From Sarcocystis neurona (taxonomy: Eukaryota; Apicomplexa; Conoidasida; Eucoccidiorida; Sarcocystidae), in NCBI GenBank assembly GCA_000727475.1, contig KL647292.1, positions 3,495,446-3,559,445 of the forward strand: DNA of 64,000 nt, in the 5' to 3' direction. Numbering within the stretch: position 1 is the first letter of the stretch; the number at the start of each line of letters is the position of its first letter. The position numbers were made by a program, and so were the translations under genes. Shown here piece after piece: positions 1 through 12,900 of the stretch. Below the pieces are notes generated by a model that did not search any database, had not been told where the DNA came from, and worked only from the letters and a program-made list of their open reading frames with translations.

Positions 1-23
1 TGAATTAGTGAAGAGAGATCTTT

Positions 24-185
24 GAATAATGCTTAATACTTGCCTGTATCATCCTCTGCAATTAAGCAGCCTTTTCCTGCACGCCCTTTTCCTCCGCAGT
101 TGGTGAATACTGCTTGATACTTGCATGGATGGTCCTCAGCAATTAAACCGCTTTTTCCTGCACGCTCTTTCCCTCCGCAGTTGGC
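24..185. repeat. Two-copy 81-bp tandem repeat
   Basis: Bases 24-104 and 105-185 are diverged copies with a period of exactly 81. Shared blocks include tcctgcacgc and cctccgcagttgg. Because 81 is divisible by three, the minus strand reads as a 27-residue protein repeat: NCGGK-RAGK, then LIAED, then KY. The frame is open from 272 down to 33, where it meets TAA; the other copy has CAA at that position. Whether it is translated cannot be judged, because the window starts here. Confidence 0.75.
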
Positions 186-993
186 GCAAGGGCTGAATTC
201 ACTCGTGTTTCCACGTAGCGGCGTGATCACACACGGTGCCTGAGTGTCTTCATGATCAAGCACAGAGTACAAGCGCTACGAGTAGATTGGCTACTAGTAG
301 AGGAATGCTATCCGCTAAGTGACTAGTAGAACACTGCGATTGTAGGCTAGCCAGCATAACCAGATTAAATCTAGTGCTGCCGACTCTCGGGGTTTGTTCT
401 CCCAAGCCACACCTGGTGAGTGAACTGTATTTATTAGCATCGTAGGAACGTGACACAGGATACGCAGTTCTGGGCCGCCAGTGGCCGCCCTGTGAATGCC
501 GAGGTGGAGACAAGCGCTAATCTTCTACGGAGGCGTGAGGAGAGCGCTAGCTTTTCACCAAATGCCTAGAAAATGAATTCACTTGTAAGCTTTCTGCGGC
601 GATGCCGTGCGTGGTGACGAAAGTACAACACCACAAGGTCTCCGACGCAAGCTAGTACTATGCGTGTAGAAAAATGACACAGTACATTGTAGTATATGTC
701 ACCTCCTTTCGCAACGCCTTATTTCTTTAGAAGTGGCTGTCCTTGCGAAGAAAGGAATAAACAGTAGATAGCGAGGCCTTCGTGAGTGTATAAGAAACTT
801 CCGAAAAAACGCCTCGCCCCTCTATCCGTATGAACACTACCAAACCACTTAAGCAGGACAATGACGCGTGTTACGTCTGCCACATATCCCAGACATACTA
901 CTATGGCTCTGCTGTGGACAAACGGCTTCTAGACTGAGAAATAACAGCAGAACAACGAACTGGGGGGAGAAAATGGCTAGGGACACGCGCATG

Positions 994-1079
994 TATGCCA
1001 GTCAACCATGGTTGACCAAAAACGTGTTCCTTCTTGTATGCCAGGCAACCACGATTGACCGAAAACGTATTTCTTTCAT
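994..1079. repeat. Two-copy 43-bp tandem repeat
   Basis: Two adjacent imperfect copies, at about 994-1036 and 1037-1079. Each starts tatgccag, carries caacca or caaccac, then ttgacc and aaaacgt. No gene is recognised around them. Confidence 0.65.
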
Positions 1080-4000
1080 ATTCGACAATGAGCTGTACGT
1101 TTAGCTCCAGTAGCGCCAGAGCTCGTGTTGTGTTTGAGATGAGATTTTACCCGTATTTCACAGTGGGTCTCGCACACTGCACTTTTCCGTAAAATACGTG
1201 GTCCGCTGGATACATCGACACAAGGAGGACTTTTAGACATACACACATCTGCCACCGTGTGTTCCGCTTACAAGGGTAAACCCTCATATGACACGGTGTT
1301 CCGCCTCCGCTGTACACGCTACGGCGTGTCAAGCTTCCTTGTTTTACTTGCGTTTGAAATCCCAGAGCACCCCTCTAACGCAAATAAAACAAGCAATAGT
1401 TGATATCACAAGCCGACTAAGCCCCAAACACATGGTGTGGTGTGCATACGATGGGCAACGGGGGGAATCATCGACCAAGAGCATATCCTCTAAAAGGCAC
1501 GCGGGGAGTAGCCTGTGACAGAGGAGCAGGCATGCCAATGCCAGCAGCATATCGTACCTCTACGACCTCCGCGTATCGAACGGAGGTCCCCAGGGCGGCG
1601 CCTGGGACCTTCTGTGTATTTTCTAGGAAAAATTCACTCGGTGCTTTCACTTTGTCCAGGCGAGAGGCCTGAGATGTGATTAGGGGCCAGCCGCTAAGGG
1701 TGGATGTGTCGTAAGTGCTCGTCTCCAGCGTTTCTGTACATTCCGAAACGACCGTACAACGTACTGTATTCCGAGAGGAACTCGTCGAAACATTGTCACA
1801 GCGAAAGTGAAAGAGGTTCGATTCATCAGCTACGCCGGTGACTACGTATGTACGTAACAAGAAGCAACTCACCGAATCGAAAATGTGCTACTCTCTTCAG
1901 GGTGGGAAAATCTTCGATTCATTAGATATTCAAGACATAAGCTTCAGTGCTCGGTGGCTAAAAAGCAAAGTTTCAGACGCCCCAGCACACAGGTTTTCCA
2001 CGGTGGCGATAAGGTTTGTGGTGAGAAGGCGAATATGACTTGCTCTGGCGTATCTGTGCTCCAGTCTCACATTAAAGGACAGTCGTGTCATATTCAGCGG
2101 GCGTTAGGATCACCAGGATCAACGACTGCACGCGAGAAGTTAGTACAAGGGTGCCACTGCCACCGGGGACGCAAAGACACCTGATTCGTCAGGTCCGCTA
2201 TGTCGCACAACTTCGCTCGTTCCACAAAATGCCATTCAGCTGATTCCACAAGTAGTAGTTCTGCAAGGAATTTCCTCAGCACCATACGTATTCAGCGTCT
2301 TCCTATGCAAGCGGAAGGTGTTTCACAGGCCTTTGGAAATTTTTCGTTGACGCAGTTTCCTGCAGGATCAGCCTCCTGGCATGAGTACACATTGCTGAGG
2401 GGAGAGGAAGGTGGGGTTCCCAGTGTCAAAGTATTGCACTTGACAGGAGATGTAGCTGTGAACGGCACACCGGAGTCCTTATTGTTCAATGTGTAATCTG
2501 TCCTAGCTGTCTCACGCGCCGAGCTGCACCGAGACCAGCAACAGTCGACGACGCAGCCGCACGCTAGCGGCTGGACGGTACGTGCTTGTGTGGCTCGTCC
2601 CTGCTGAGATACCGGCAATATTGAAACCGTTTCCGCCCGGTTTCCCTATTCTGCTTTTGATCTGACGTCTGCCGAGAGCGGAATGACCTATGGTGTTCCT
2701 TCACTCTCCCACGTCCTTGGGGGCCACATCACTGCAAATGAGTCCTTTTTTGCCGTCTTCTGTAGCCTGGTTCCCTGGGTGAGTTAAAAACCAGGTTGTT
2801 TATTTTCATGACTCAGGTGCTCTTTTTCTCGCCGACGGATCCTCTGAACAAATGACCTTGTCCGACTTCCACGATTTTCCGTATTTCACGTACTACAGGG
2901 TGCACATTTTTCGCAGTCTGAACCACGCTTACAGCAACGGGAATGCGCAAGAAGGATCAGAGTGCATGTCGATTCGCGTATGTACGGGCGAACCACGAAC
3001 GTCCACGAATTCACGCCGCTTCCACTTTTTGTTGCCTCGTTCTCTACACGCACGCAAACAAACGCAGATGTGCATGAATTCGCCCCGACAGGGAAAAAAC
3101 TCGGAGAACAAACGCATATATGTATATACATGGAATGCCGGTGACACTTTATATGTTCTACGTAGTTTCTGTAAGACGAATACTCAGGTCTACACAACAC
3201 AAAGTTCGTGTACATTGCGCCGTAGGAGGGCTCGTGAAACCTCGAGTTCTCTTTTTCTTTTTTTTTCCAGTTTTTCTGCCGTCAGTGCGAGCATTATTTT
3301 TCACCACCGTTTCTCGTGGAGCCTGTTTCTCTTCATTTTTGCTAGTGGTGGTCTTTGCCTTTCGTCAACATGATCTTTGTGTGTACTGCAGAATTACAGA
3401 CAGCAAGGGATTGCTACCTTGTCCTCTCTAGGTTGCATATACGCGGTGTAAGACCGTGTAGAAACAGACGCGAATTCTCTGCTTCGGTGTGTAGTAACGT
3501 GGGAAGGTGATCGCTGCGTATCCCTCACGTCGCAGATCTCATACCTTCCCTATGTGCGTCTCACCCTCTTAACCAAAATAAATCATTTGTGGTGGACACG
3601 ATGCAGTAGTAGGTCGCTTGTTGCATTCATAGGTCCAGAAGCGTCGGACGTGTTGTCCTATTATAATAACCGTCACACGGGAATACTCTTGTATGAAGTT
3701 CCGCCCGAGGTGTCCGTCTGCGTCGTAAACTCCAAGCGTGTCCGACTCGTCCAACTGTAGAACTGCCACCCTTCGTTGTTGCCTGCAGACGGAACAGAAG
3801 TGGCACCTAGTGCACTTGGGAGTGTCGCACCTTGGCAGTGAAGATGATAACTGTTCCTGCGTCCTGACTAGTACACGGAGCAAAAAATACTTGATTGCGC
3901 AAATATAGCAACAAGAGTAATTGCTGGCGGCTCTGAAACAGCTCTGGCCAAAGCTAGTGGCAGTGTTGTCAGAGTGCTTTGCGGAAGACGCTATTGTACT

Positions 4001-6992
4001 CGGTGGGATCCCTCAGGTCACCGTTACAGAGATGTAAAATTCGGTGCCGCAACACAGCTGCCTTTGGATATCATAACAGCGTAAGGCGTGCCCCTTGAAC
4101 ACAAGCGTGCTGCTTACGCTCTCACATTATGATGAACTGCGGCCTTATTGATCCCACCCGCAATACTTGTCATCACGCAGCATGAACATCCGCAACTGCA
4201 CGCCTTTTTCACAACACATGAACGAGAAAAAGCACATACATTGTTATCTAACAATGCCAGTCTCATGAAGAAGCAGAAACTCTGCACTACACGCTTTACG
4301 GAGAAGCACTTGCTCATGTTTCTACACCAGGGCGTATCTCTTTGAACAGCACAAGCATCACCCTTTGCAGTTAAAGGGGTCTTGTGTTGTTGCTGTGTCA
4401 GCAGTTGAGTTTTTTCTTGTTGAACTGATTGCAGAGAGGCTGCAGCGGTCTTGTAAGCATAACAACTGCCCGTCTCCAATGCATACAGCAACGGCGGAGG
4501 CAGCCACCGCGACTTCGTCAACAAGATCACGCGACGTCTCCGTCCGCGATGAACCTCGATGTGCCACAGCAGTAGATCCTACAGAAGTCCTTGCTTTTTC
4601 TGGGATCGTGACATATGGTCGCATACGATCGTTGTTGAGATATTAATTAATTTCCGTCTTGGTAACCTGTGACCCTTTGTGTCCGAGTCTTGTATTTTTC
4701 AGGGAAGTTGATGTGGCGAACAGAACATTGTTTGCAGTCTGGCGCAGTACTACAAGAGTAGCGCTATCTTCATTCCCCACGCATGCATGATTGTGGTCTA
4801 TGTACTGTCATTCACGCGTAATCGTAAAAACGCCTGGACACAACTAAATTTTTGCCCACCTACACATGAAAGCGTATGGTCCGCCGTATTCGTAGAGCAC
4901 GTTTGATGATCTAGTATACCTAGAGATGTAGGGATGCACACTATCAGCCATTCAGTGTCAACAGCAGAAAAGGTCGCGTACACGCGTGGGCGGATACCAC
5001 CAAGTCTGCTCCTACGATGTCCAGAGAATCCTGCCTCCACGGTATCAGTTGTGGTTTCTTTGTCATTGTCAGCAGTTAAAAGCCTGACATGCCCCACCGC
5101 AGTCCGAGGGGCTAACGGTGGCTGGTCCTGAATCAGAAGTGTAGAATGCCTGTGGCTGTTCCTTTGCAGACACCGCAGCGTACGATCGGGGGAACAAGCT
5201 TAGAGGCGATGGTGAACCACGGCGGCAGGAAGCAAGACCTAAAGCAGCCACATTATTGAGCGGGCACTTGCCTTTCTGGCAGGTGCATGGAGATGTGACA
5301 GGGGCGCTTTACAACGGCGTGACGCAGAGGTCAGACACCGGATGACTGGCAAGTCATACACAACAGCACCAGCTTACCCTCACGTCGCAGCGCTAGAACT
5401 CGACGCTACGTGCCACTAGCTGAGGCTGCAGCAGTGCTTTTCATCTCTTTTCGCCTTCCTAAAGACTGTAGTGCGCCCTGCCAGGCGGGGGTGCTGCTGC
5501 TGTTGCTGGCACAGTAACTGCTGCTGTTGACGCAATACTTTTATTCCTGGCTGGCGGAACCACATTCCCAGCCGCGTCGGGCGATGGCGTCTCCGTCGGT
5601 ACTTCCTGCTGCTGCGCCGCGGGGCTTCGGGGGCTCAGGTGCATAGCCGCTTTGCATTAAATAAGCTGCTGTGGTTTGTTACCACTGTGGCGCGGACTCG
5701 CCTTCAGTTGCACATGTAAGGCGTGGAGCTCTACTTTTTTGGTCTATACATGCGGTGGAGGCAGCGTATACATGCAGGTGGCTTTTACTGTTAAAACAGT
5801 GAAACAAACTGAAAATTATATACACGTATGTCTCTCTCCGTCTCGATCGTTTTTCAGATACTTCTACGCATGCACGTACCCTCGTGTATACGTGTACGTT
5901 TGTTGGGTTTCCAGCCTGACGTAGATGCGTCTTCCAACGATTACCTTCTATAACCCGGTAGAGAAGACGTGTGTGGTCACATTCTCAAACGGCGGTTTTC
6001 GCAATACCCACACGCGTCCGAGATCGTCACAATCGAATCTAAGAAGCTGTGCTGTGTAGTAAGCAGCCAACAATCATTTCCTGCAGACGCCAACATAGAC
6101 ATTTTCGAATGTGGGCTGCGTGTGATCGATGCTCTCAGGCTTCCTTGTGTTTAATTGCGCAAAAGAGCTCGTAGAAGGTGCAACTGTGTAGGGTGTGTTG
6201 CTCTGTTGGTTGGAGCTTTGGTAGTATGCTCCCTGGAGACAGTCTTCTGCTGTGGATCTACGCTGCCGTGTTTTACGGGGCGGGTCGCTCCTGTCTCATT
6301 ACTTTTTCTACTCAAGGATACTCTCAAATCCCATCGGGCAAGAAGTTCCGCACAATCTATTTTGTTTGTTTGTGCATCGGTCGGCTGTGTAGACAGTCGC
6401 CTTCTGCCCGTGAGCTCCGTACACACGCGGAGTCGTGTGCACTTAAAGGTACTCTTATTACTAAGTGCGTAATTGGCGGAGCTTGACGAAGGAGGATTTT
6501 GACTTTTTAAAGCCACATTTGTGAAGAATTAGTTTTTGTCGCACTTCCTGCGGATTTTTTCTCATCCTCTTTGACCGGAGTGGTTTGTACTGTAGTTCTT
6601 AAATACAAAGGCTCTTGTTTCTATTAAGGTATTTTTCGAGCTCCCTTGTGTGTTCTTCTGTCACGACATCTCTGTCGAGGAGGGCCCTTCACCTCTCCCT
6701 GCCTTCTATCTTGCCTTGTTTGAGAAGCTGGTGCGCATTTTTCCTTTCAAAGGTTGTCCTCCACTGACCACAGCTTCCTCTGTGTTATGTCAGCCGCAAC
6801 AGAAAACAGCAAATGCGATCATAGCAGACACGCAGCAGTATGAAACTAATATCAGCATCGATATGCAAAGTACACCAACAGGAGAACGAAGCCAATAAGG
6901 ATCCCAAGAGCAGCACGCAACACACACATCGTAGCTAAGAACGATGCAAGAGTAGCAGCAGAGGCGTCGACAGTAATCATACAGGCGGCGGG

Positions 6993-9900
6993 ATGGGCCG
7001 AGCACTTCCGCATGCCATAGCTCCGTTTTCTATGGTCGTGCCTGTTCGTGATTCTATTCTATCGTTTCTCAACATCATCATCATGAGGCTGCAAGCCTCC
7101 AGACAGCCTAATTTGTTGGGGCAGCAGCGGACGCCTCTGAGCAGCAACACCGCTGTAGCAGCTGCCCTAAAAAGCAGCACCCGCAGAGGAGGCCACACAT
7201 TTTACTGTATGCCACCATGTCTCCATCCTGAAAATCTCCTGCCCCGGTGCACACGTTTTTCGATTTTGAAAAGTTGCCCGCACTCACCAACAAATCCTGC
7301 TTCTGTGAGGGCGACAACAACGGGAGCCTCTACACCCCTCGCAGTGCCAGAAGCAGGAGAATCACCTACAGGAAGTGTGACCACGAAAAAGACACGCAGA
7401 TTCTTGTCCGATTGGGTGCCTTGGGATTCCTTGAACAACAGAGAGACAGACCGGTGTGCCCTTCGTCCGCAGCAACACTACGCAACTGCTTACCTCACTT
7501 CCGTCTCGCTAGAAGATTTTTCGGCTTCTGCAGCCACTTCAGTGCCTTCGTATACACTGCGTTCATTTCCTGCGGAAACACTCACTGTGTTCAAGGAGGA
7601 TTACGTGAATTCGCAGGGAGACATGCGGGGCTCTGGCAGTTCGCCTCCAGTACATGTACTCACGCTGGTGCCCGATAGGCAGCCCGATGAGGGAGAATTT
7701 GGATATTCTGCAACACCAGCAGCACCGTTGGCAGCTTCCGCTTCAGTTCCAGCAGCGGTAACGGCATGCAGGGCAGCAAGGACGGAGTCGCCAGCGAGCT
7801 TGGTCGAACCTGTAGACGATGTGGCGGCACGAACAGGAGCAGCGGACACTAATCCGACAAATCTTTGGAGAGCCCAACACATAAAAACCTGCACTCGTCA
7901 GTCGACGCGAGCGGCACCAGTATGTGCGACTGCTTGTCTCGGCGGAAATCAGCTTCGCCTTCGACCAGAAGATGTGCGGGCCCTTGAGCAGCAACACAAG
8001 ACGCAACAGGCTCGCCGACACCAACGTGGTGTCGACTGGTGGCTGGCTGAGCGCCAGCGGCACCAGCGGCATCCGGTCGACACAGCACCGCACGGATCAA
8101 GGGTGTGGCAAGCGCAGCACTTCGTGGATTCAGAAGTGCAGCAGTACGTACGTGTCCGAAAAGAGCAGCAAGTGAGCCGCCTTGCTCAACATGAAGCAGA
8201 CCTGCTGCAGCAACGGGAATTAGTGCCAAAGCACCGACAGCAGCAGCTTTGGTGGTGTCGCACGGGTGTATCCGGTCAAGATCCTACCGTTGATTTTGAC
8301 TCGATGGATGGCAGACCGGCCGGATGGGATGATGATGTCTCTTTTTATCAGGAAGCAAAACAAGGCAGTAAGTGTGTGGTCACCTCTTCTTTGGATAATT
8401 GTGGAAGCGACTCAATCGGTAGCATTCAGAGTGAAGAACATTTTGCTCACAGTAAAGCAGCTAGGGATGTCTCCACGGCTGCTCCACGTGAAAGCACCGC
8501 AGACACTGCGGAAGCCACGGGGGGGCAGCGCCTACGCCAGCAAGAAGCACGCATGCGAGAGCCGCAGGAGAGCACCGGTCAGAAGGAAGAGGCCACGCGA
8601 CAGGCCCACGGGCAGAGGAGAAGGGAAGCTGTTGCAGCGGGCATGGCTCAAGTACAGCAAGAAGGCGATGAGCCCGCCAAAGGTGAGACTGGTAACCAGG
8701 CGTTACGCCAGCGTTGCACGGCGTCGGTCAGTGCGTCGCAGGGATTCGCTCCGATGCTACGAAGTGCTAACTCTGCTGCTTTGTCCCTTCGCTCCTCTTA
8801 TTGTTCCTCTTCTGCTGAACACCTCAACTGCTCATCTACATACGTAAAAGGAGAATACGATCGCGAGGCATTGTCGTGCAACCAACCACGCAGCCGCAGG
8901 GCTAACAGGCGAAGCCGCAGCAACTGCAGCAGTGCTGCTGGTGGACAGTTGGACGGCTCACACCTGATGAGCGCGCGGGTGTTAAATCTGACCGCACAGC
9001 ACCAGCAAAGCATCGAGAGGCAAGAGCGTTGGCAGCCGCATCATCGTCTGACGCAACCGCGACTGCCTAAGGATTATTTGACGAGCGGCGAATACGGAAA
9101 CGGAAACGTTTCTGATGACGCAGGCGATGTGCCTCCAGGGAAACTCAAACCGGACTGTGCTGCTAGTGGTGCTGAAGCGGCTAGTATAACGTACTCAAGG
9201 CGGGCTGCACCTGCTGTCAGCCTGAAGCAGGCGGTGAAACGGCGGGAAGTAGCCAACGCGCATACTCCGGAGGCCTACCTGCTTCGCTCGCAGCAGCACA
9301 AACGACTGAAGCAACATGAAAGTTGTCAGCAGGAGCACCGGTAAAGTTTCGAAAATACCACTGTGCAGCAGTATACACAGACACAGACACGCATGCACAC
9401 ACACACGCACACACACACGCACACATACACGCACACACACACGCACACGCACACTTCTGTACGTGTACTCTTGTACGTACTTTAGGCCCCTGCATTCACT
9501 ATATCCTATAGTAACAAAAGGCACGCGTTAATTTGAATCATGTGTGTAGTTGTTGATGGTGTGTTTGTGCTGCTGTTGTTCCCTTGCGCACCGCCGTGCT
9601 GCAGAACGTAGTGCTGTGTAAGGGAGGCTGTGCGCAGGGCGAAACGAAAGCCTTCTCCGTGGGCTCGGTACTTCGGCAGCCGGTACAATCGTTTGCCAGT
9701 CCCCGTATCCGTTAGCATGCTGCATCACCGACGCTGCTGCTGGATTGCCCAGCTTCTGTACCACTGCCGTGTTTCTGAAATGCGCCGGCTGGTAAACTAC
9801 ACCCCAGGCAATGATATGGCCCTAAGTCCAGACGAATACTTGCCTGCTCAGCACTCTTTGATATGTCGTTAGCAACGGACCTGTAGCCAAGCATGTGGTG

Positions 9901-12900
9901 CGGTGGTCTTCAGTCGCCGTGGTGCTCCCCTGTGATCCCGGGAGACTGCTCCTGCCGTAGCCGCTTTTGTCGGTCCTCTGACACGGTGTCTCGCAGTATG
10001 CAGCTGTCTCTACGCTCTGTGGAGTCCTACGAGGGTGGAGAGCACTGCTGCTTCGGTTATGCTTCCTGATGACCTTTTGAACGTGTTGTTGCTACCTCCA
10101 CGTAGGTGTCGTCTCCTTCTCAGCCACTACTTCACGTGTTCTGCGCTCGTGGGGGATATCTGCAATTCTACTCACGTAGACACTATTTCACGTTGTTAGT
10201 CCTTCAGTGGATGCCGCGTCGGCAGCGACCGCCTATATTCCTCCTCGCTGGTGATGCCGTTTTCTGGGGCGTTACAGTTGGCGGGAAACAACGGAGAAAC
10301 AGCATCAAGAAACGTCTTTGCTAGGAAAACAGACAGATCGACTTGACTTACAGCTGCCGCGGTGTCTACACGTCCGAAACAGCTTAATAGGCTACTGCGG
10401 TCGGAGCGACGGCCGCGTATCGGGACGCAAAAAGTCAGTAGACGCAGGAACAAGGACAGCAGCCGAACTTCCGTGGAATGACGCACAAGGTCAATGCCTG
10501 ACGTCACTTGGAGAACCACAAACTGGCGCAGATCCACCGGCGCACACACAAGAAGCGCGAACAACAGGAACAACAGTGCTAACGACTGGAGAAAAGGCTG
10601 TAGTAGATGACACAGTAGCGACCGAGGACGCAGCACCTGCACAGGACACGGTGGCTGGGGAGGGACGCGAAGCAGGTCCTCCAGTTGAAACAACAGGGGC
10701 ACCGCGCGCACCCGGCAGAAGGCGATTGCCAGGAAGCACGGACATTGCGCCAGAAGAGTTAGCAGCAGGGACAGACGCAGCAGTAGTGGCCCCAGAGGAA
10801 GAACAGGTCTTTCTCAGCCACGCGAAACGGGGAGATCACAGCAGACAGGTAATATCGGGAGCGATGGAGGGGGAGGATTATCACCGAAAGTTCATGGGTC
10901 CCTCGACAAGGCTACGTTGTGGCCTATCTAAAAGGTTTTCAGCAAAAGACCTTCAACTAAGGATACAGTGTCTGCAACAGCTGCATGTGCTGCTCGACAA
11001 AGAAGAGAGGCGCACTCACGCTGCTGTTGCTCCTTTCGCGTGCCTTCAAGCCAAAGTCGAAACGCACGCCCTTGGCGTCCTTGCAGCAGCCGTGACAGTA
11101 CTTGCAGCAGCGCAGGAATTCTCCTTAGCAGAGGCAGTCCAGAGCGTGCGACGCAAGCAAACAAAGAACATCGTGTGCGGGGGCAAGAGGAGATGCAGCA
11201 TTAGCCGGAAAACCGTGATACCACGAGAAAACCACAGTGATACGGAGTTACCAGAAGATAGTTGTAAAGAGGTGCAGCACCGCTGGGGCCACTGCTGTCG
11301 AACAGGTGAGACGACAGGCGTGAGAAAGGCGAGACGGCGGCTGCAGCAGCTACGAAGCAAATGCCCCACAACACAGCAAGCACTTGCAGCTCTCGAGAAG
11401 GAAGTCTTCCTTCTCGAGTGGTGCGCTCTCAGTGGAACGGTAAACCGTATCACAGCGTTCAAACGCCAAGCCTGCGCACAGGTAAGATACGCGGCCGCAG
11501 CCGCAGAACGCCCACCGTAGGGACTGTCAACCGAAGGTCATTCTGCTAACTACCTACGGCTGAATCTACCACATGCATGCTCTTTCACTACGCTGCCTGC
11601 CGGGGTCGTTGATACTGTGAACGTGCAACTAGAACGTAACATAATGCCGTCGTCCTTACGTTTACACTGCACCCCCTTCTGTACTGCGCCTCTGCTTCAG
11701 CATGTTCACTGTTGGAAGTTGAGCGCTTGCTCATGCAGGGGAGAGGCGCTTGCTGCAATAACGTCGTATCCTTCCTAGCGTTGTGTTCTTTTCTGTGTGG
11801 GACTTCTGCTGAGGGCTGATTTCGGTCTAAATTGCTGGAAGCGTGAACGTGCGTGCCTATCGACCAGGGAGCTGGCCACGCACGCTGCTGGTGTTGTGCA
11901 GTGTGGCACAGTGCGCCATTGGCTGGAGCGCTGGTGTCTGCTGCTTTGACGTCTCTGCCGCTGCTGTTTCTCAGCTGTCGCAGCGCTCACGCAGGATTTG
12001 CTGCTCCACTGCGTGTACCACTGTTGCTTTTTCACTTATGCTTCTGGCAATAGCCTAGTGTCCCCGTTGCTCCTGCGCAACTATTTTTTAAGTCAGACAT
12101 TCTGCTGCACTGGTTTTGCTGCTTGTGGATGACTGCGTGTGTCGCCGCAGTGTCTGGAGTTGCTTAGCATGGCGACACAGGATAGTGACGTGTTGATGTA
12201 TGGCAGCGATTTTGGGCCGGTTCTTTTAGGACGTGGTCGCCGCTTGGAAACAACAAGCGCGCATCCAGCAGGGGCAGGAGATCTTTGTCTCGCGGCAGAA
12301 CGATGGAGCACAGCAGCCGCCACCACTGCCCAGAGGACAGCAGCGGCTCTACGTGCAGCATCATTCCCAGCATTCCGTACAGCAACTGGAGTGCCAGTCT
12401 CGGCTCCGCTGGCTGCAGCAGCAAGTGCGAATGACGTTTCTGCACATTATTGGCCTGTTGCAATGCAGCTGCGAACCGGGAGAACCTTTTGCGCCGCCTC
12501 GTCGCCTTCCCGACGAGCCCCGCACCACCAGCTGCCCCAGGTGCGCAGCGAACTTTCTGCGTACATAGGGCCTGTGACATACTCTTCACACTGGTGCATC
12601 AGCAAGGTCAGCAGCACCAGCAGACAGCTGGCGAGTTGTAACTCCCTATCCGGCAGCTCCACGGCACATGCTCACAACAGCGGTGCAGAAAAAGAGCGTT
12701 ACTACCGGCAGCCGTATCAGCTGACAGCGGGAGCGCGCTGCCATTCAGCTGGCCTTGACCACATCTTTCGACTGCGCGCTCTACATGTATCTGTTGTAGA
12801 GGCAGAGGCGGCGTTGCAGCCGCCGCTGGATGTGAAAACGTTCCTTCTGTCACCGCTTCTCATTAGAAATGCAACGGCAACGCGACTTCTACCACAGCAA

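Larger units (their letters stand above)
1..6992. other. No supported gene; intergenic or unresolved
   Basis: Both strands hold only short open frames (up to about 170 codons) that do not join through matching splice phases and show no family motif. The best fragments are a minus-strand frame at 5459-5644, rich in Ala, Pro and Thr, and a plus-strand frame at 6650-6898. The second could be a 5' exon of the gene starting at 6993, through a weak donor near 6870 and the AG at 6983-6984, but the support is thin. Two short tandem repeats are listed separately. Confidence 0.5.

Noticed and set aside
6155..6472. ORF with a signal-peptide-like start (basic then hydrophobic).
   Set aside because: The start is TTG, there is no ATG, and the rest has no motif or splice support.
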